Of a stretch of 6,408 nt of DNA, positions 5,639 to 6,408 are shown piece by piece. Position 1 is the first letter of the stretch; each line of letters opens with the position of its first letter. This stretch comes from CAVRZY01 sp963725415 (GTDB taxonomy: Bacteria; Acidobacteriota; Terriglobia; Bryobacterales; Bryobacteraceae), in assembly GCA_963725415.1 (NCBI GenBank), contig CAVRZY010000198.1, positions 1 through 6,408 of the forward strand. The letters are read 5' to 3'. The translations under genes were made by a program, and so were the position numbers. A model generated the notes under the pieces. The model saw only the letters and a list, made by a program, of their open reading frames with translations. It did not search any database and had not been told where the DNA came from.

Positions 5639-6408
5639 TCGGACTAACGCTGCTGCATTACGAAATGCTCCAGAAGCTCGGCGAGGGCGGCATGGGCGTG
5701 GTCTACAAGGCCCGCGATACGCATCTCGACCGCTTCGTCGCCATCAAGGTCCTACCCCCGGAAAGGGTCGCCGACCCCGAGCGCAAGCGCCGCTTCGTGC
5801 AGGAAGCCAAGGCCGCCTCGGCGCTGAACCACCCCAACATCATCACCATTCACGATATTGCATCGGAAGGTGGCCGCGACTTCATCGTGATGGAGTACGT
5901 CCCGGGCAAGACGCTGGACCAGTTGATCGGGCGCAAGGGGCTGAAGCTCGACGAGACGCTGAACTACAGCATCCAGATCGCCGATGCTCTGGCCAAGGCT
6001 CACGCCGCGGGCATTGTTCACCGTGATCTCAAACCAGCCAACGTCATGGTCACCCAGGACGGCTTGGTCAAGGTCCTGGACTTCGGCCTGGCGAAACTGA
6101 CTGAGCCCATCGGGCCGGAAGCAGAGACCGTCACCGCGCGCACCGCCGAAGGCGCCATCGTCGGCACCGTGGCCTACATGTCCCCAGAGCAGGCTGAGGG
6201 CAAGCCGATGGACGCGCGCTCGGACATCTTCGCCTTCGGTACAGTGCTCTACGAGATGGTGAGCGGCCGCAGGGCGTTCCACAGGGAATCGGGCATCTCA
6301 ACGCTGGCGGCGATCGTGCGCGATGAACCGCTGCCATTACCCGAGGCGCCCGCGGACCTGCAAAGGATCGTCTCCCGGTGCCTCCGCAAGAGTGCGGCCG
6401 AACGGTAC
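5635..6408 (+). CDS. Second Ser/Thr protein kinase, N-terminal part, runs off the right edge
   Basis: The frame opens at ATG 5635 and is still open at 6408, giving 258 residues. The start overlaps the previous stop as ATGA, implying translational coupling; no separate promoter is needed. The protein starts MIGLTLLHYEMLQKLGEGGMG and aligns with the first kinase almost without gaps. K38, E57, HRDLKPAN (129-136), DFG (149-151) and GTVAYMSPEQAEGKP are all present, so it should be an active RD kinase. The activation segment is four residues shorter than in the first kinase and contains a Thr-rich stretch (ETVTARTAEG). The visible part ends in the late C-lobe (IVSRCLRKSAAERY), so any membrane helix and sensor domain lie beyond the window. 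A propeller like that of its neighbour is likely but unseen. The base sequence of the N-lobe is almost the same as in the first gene, while later parts have diverged. Confidence 0.93.
   Translation, partial: MIGLTLLHYEMLQKLGEGGMGVVYKARDTHLDRFVAIKVLPPERVADPERKRRFVQEAKAASALNHPNIITIHDIASEGGRDFIVMEYVPGKTLDQLIGRKGLKLDETLNYSIQIADALAKAHAAGIVHRDLKPANVMVTQDGLVKVLDFGLAKLTEPIGPEAETVTARTAEGAIVGTVAYMSPEQAEGKPMDARSDIFAFGTVLYEMVSGRRAFHRESGISTLAAIVRDEPLPLPEAPADLQRIVSRCLRKSAAERY
5672..5843 (+). repeat. N-lobe segment nearly identical to 3006-3177 (copy 2)
   Basis: This is the partner of the direct repeat at 3006-3177, with 168 of 172 positions the same and all differences synonymous. Together the copies form a pair of long direct repeats 2666 bases apart, which could support gene conversion or a deletion that fuses the two kinase genes in frame. 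Confidence 0.9.

Noticed and set aside
5307..6026. Plus-strand open frame of 239 aa spanning the kinase junction
   Set aside because: It is low-complexity and Arg/Pro/Ser rich, and runs out of frame across two well-supported kinase genes.

Overview
The window reads as a chromosomal segment of a GC-rich bacterium, most likely an acidobacterium of the Solibacter/Bryobacter kind. This is inference. It rests on the GC-rich codon use, on tandem Ser/Thr kinases that carry TolB-like PD40 propellers (a family expanded in that phylum), and on an AT-rich 'GATTCAATGAATCAAT' spacer repeat that I associate from memory with such genomes. No rRNA, tRNA, CRISPR array, transposase or phage gene is visible.

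Left part (1-1460, + strand). The window opens inside the C-terminal third of a class-III PLP aminotransferase. A short spacer with a perfect 8-bp GC hairpin follows, then a compact class-I SAM methyltransferase. After it comes a 24-bp-period tandem repeat that runs into the start codon of a YraN/UPF0102 family protein. A perfect TATAAT box overlaps the yraN stop codon and could drive the next gene.

Middle (1500-2970). galT (galactose-1-phosphate uridylyltransferase) starts at a TTG behind a strong Shine-Dalgarno. It is disrupted near its 3' end by one surplus C in a six-C run. The expected C-terminus, with its HxH metal-ligand motif, is intact in the +1 frame and ends at 2515. A small minus-strand gene of unknown function converges on galT and overlaps its repaired end. 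About 160 bp of divergent intergenic DNA separates this small gene from the kinases.

Right part (2969-6408, + strand). The first kinase is an 889-aa transmembrane protein with a cytoplasmic PknB-like kinase domain, one membrane helix and an external PD40 propeller. A second kinase of the same family overlaps it by 4 bases (ATGA) and runs off the right edge. The two are clearly duplicates, and about 172 nt encoding the N-lobe is nearly identical between them, with only four silent differences. The pair probably forms a co-translated signalling unit that senses something outside the membrane; its ligand and substrates cannot be read from the sequence.

The genes do not form one obvious pathway. 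The left part looks like ordinary housekeeping and accessory genes, and the right part is a lineage-expanded signalling locus. I see no convincing undescribed multi-gene system. The points most worth checking are the galT frameshift, the kinase homogenisation patch and the AT-rich dyad repeat.
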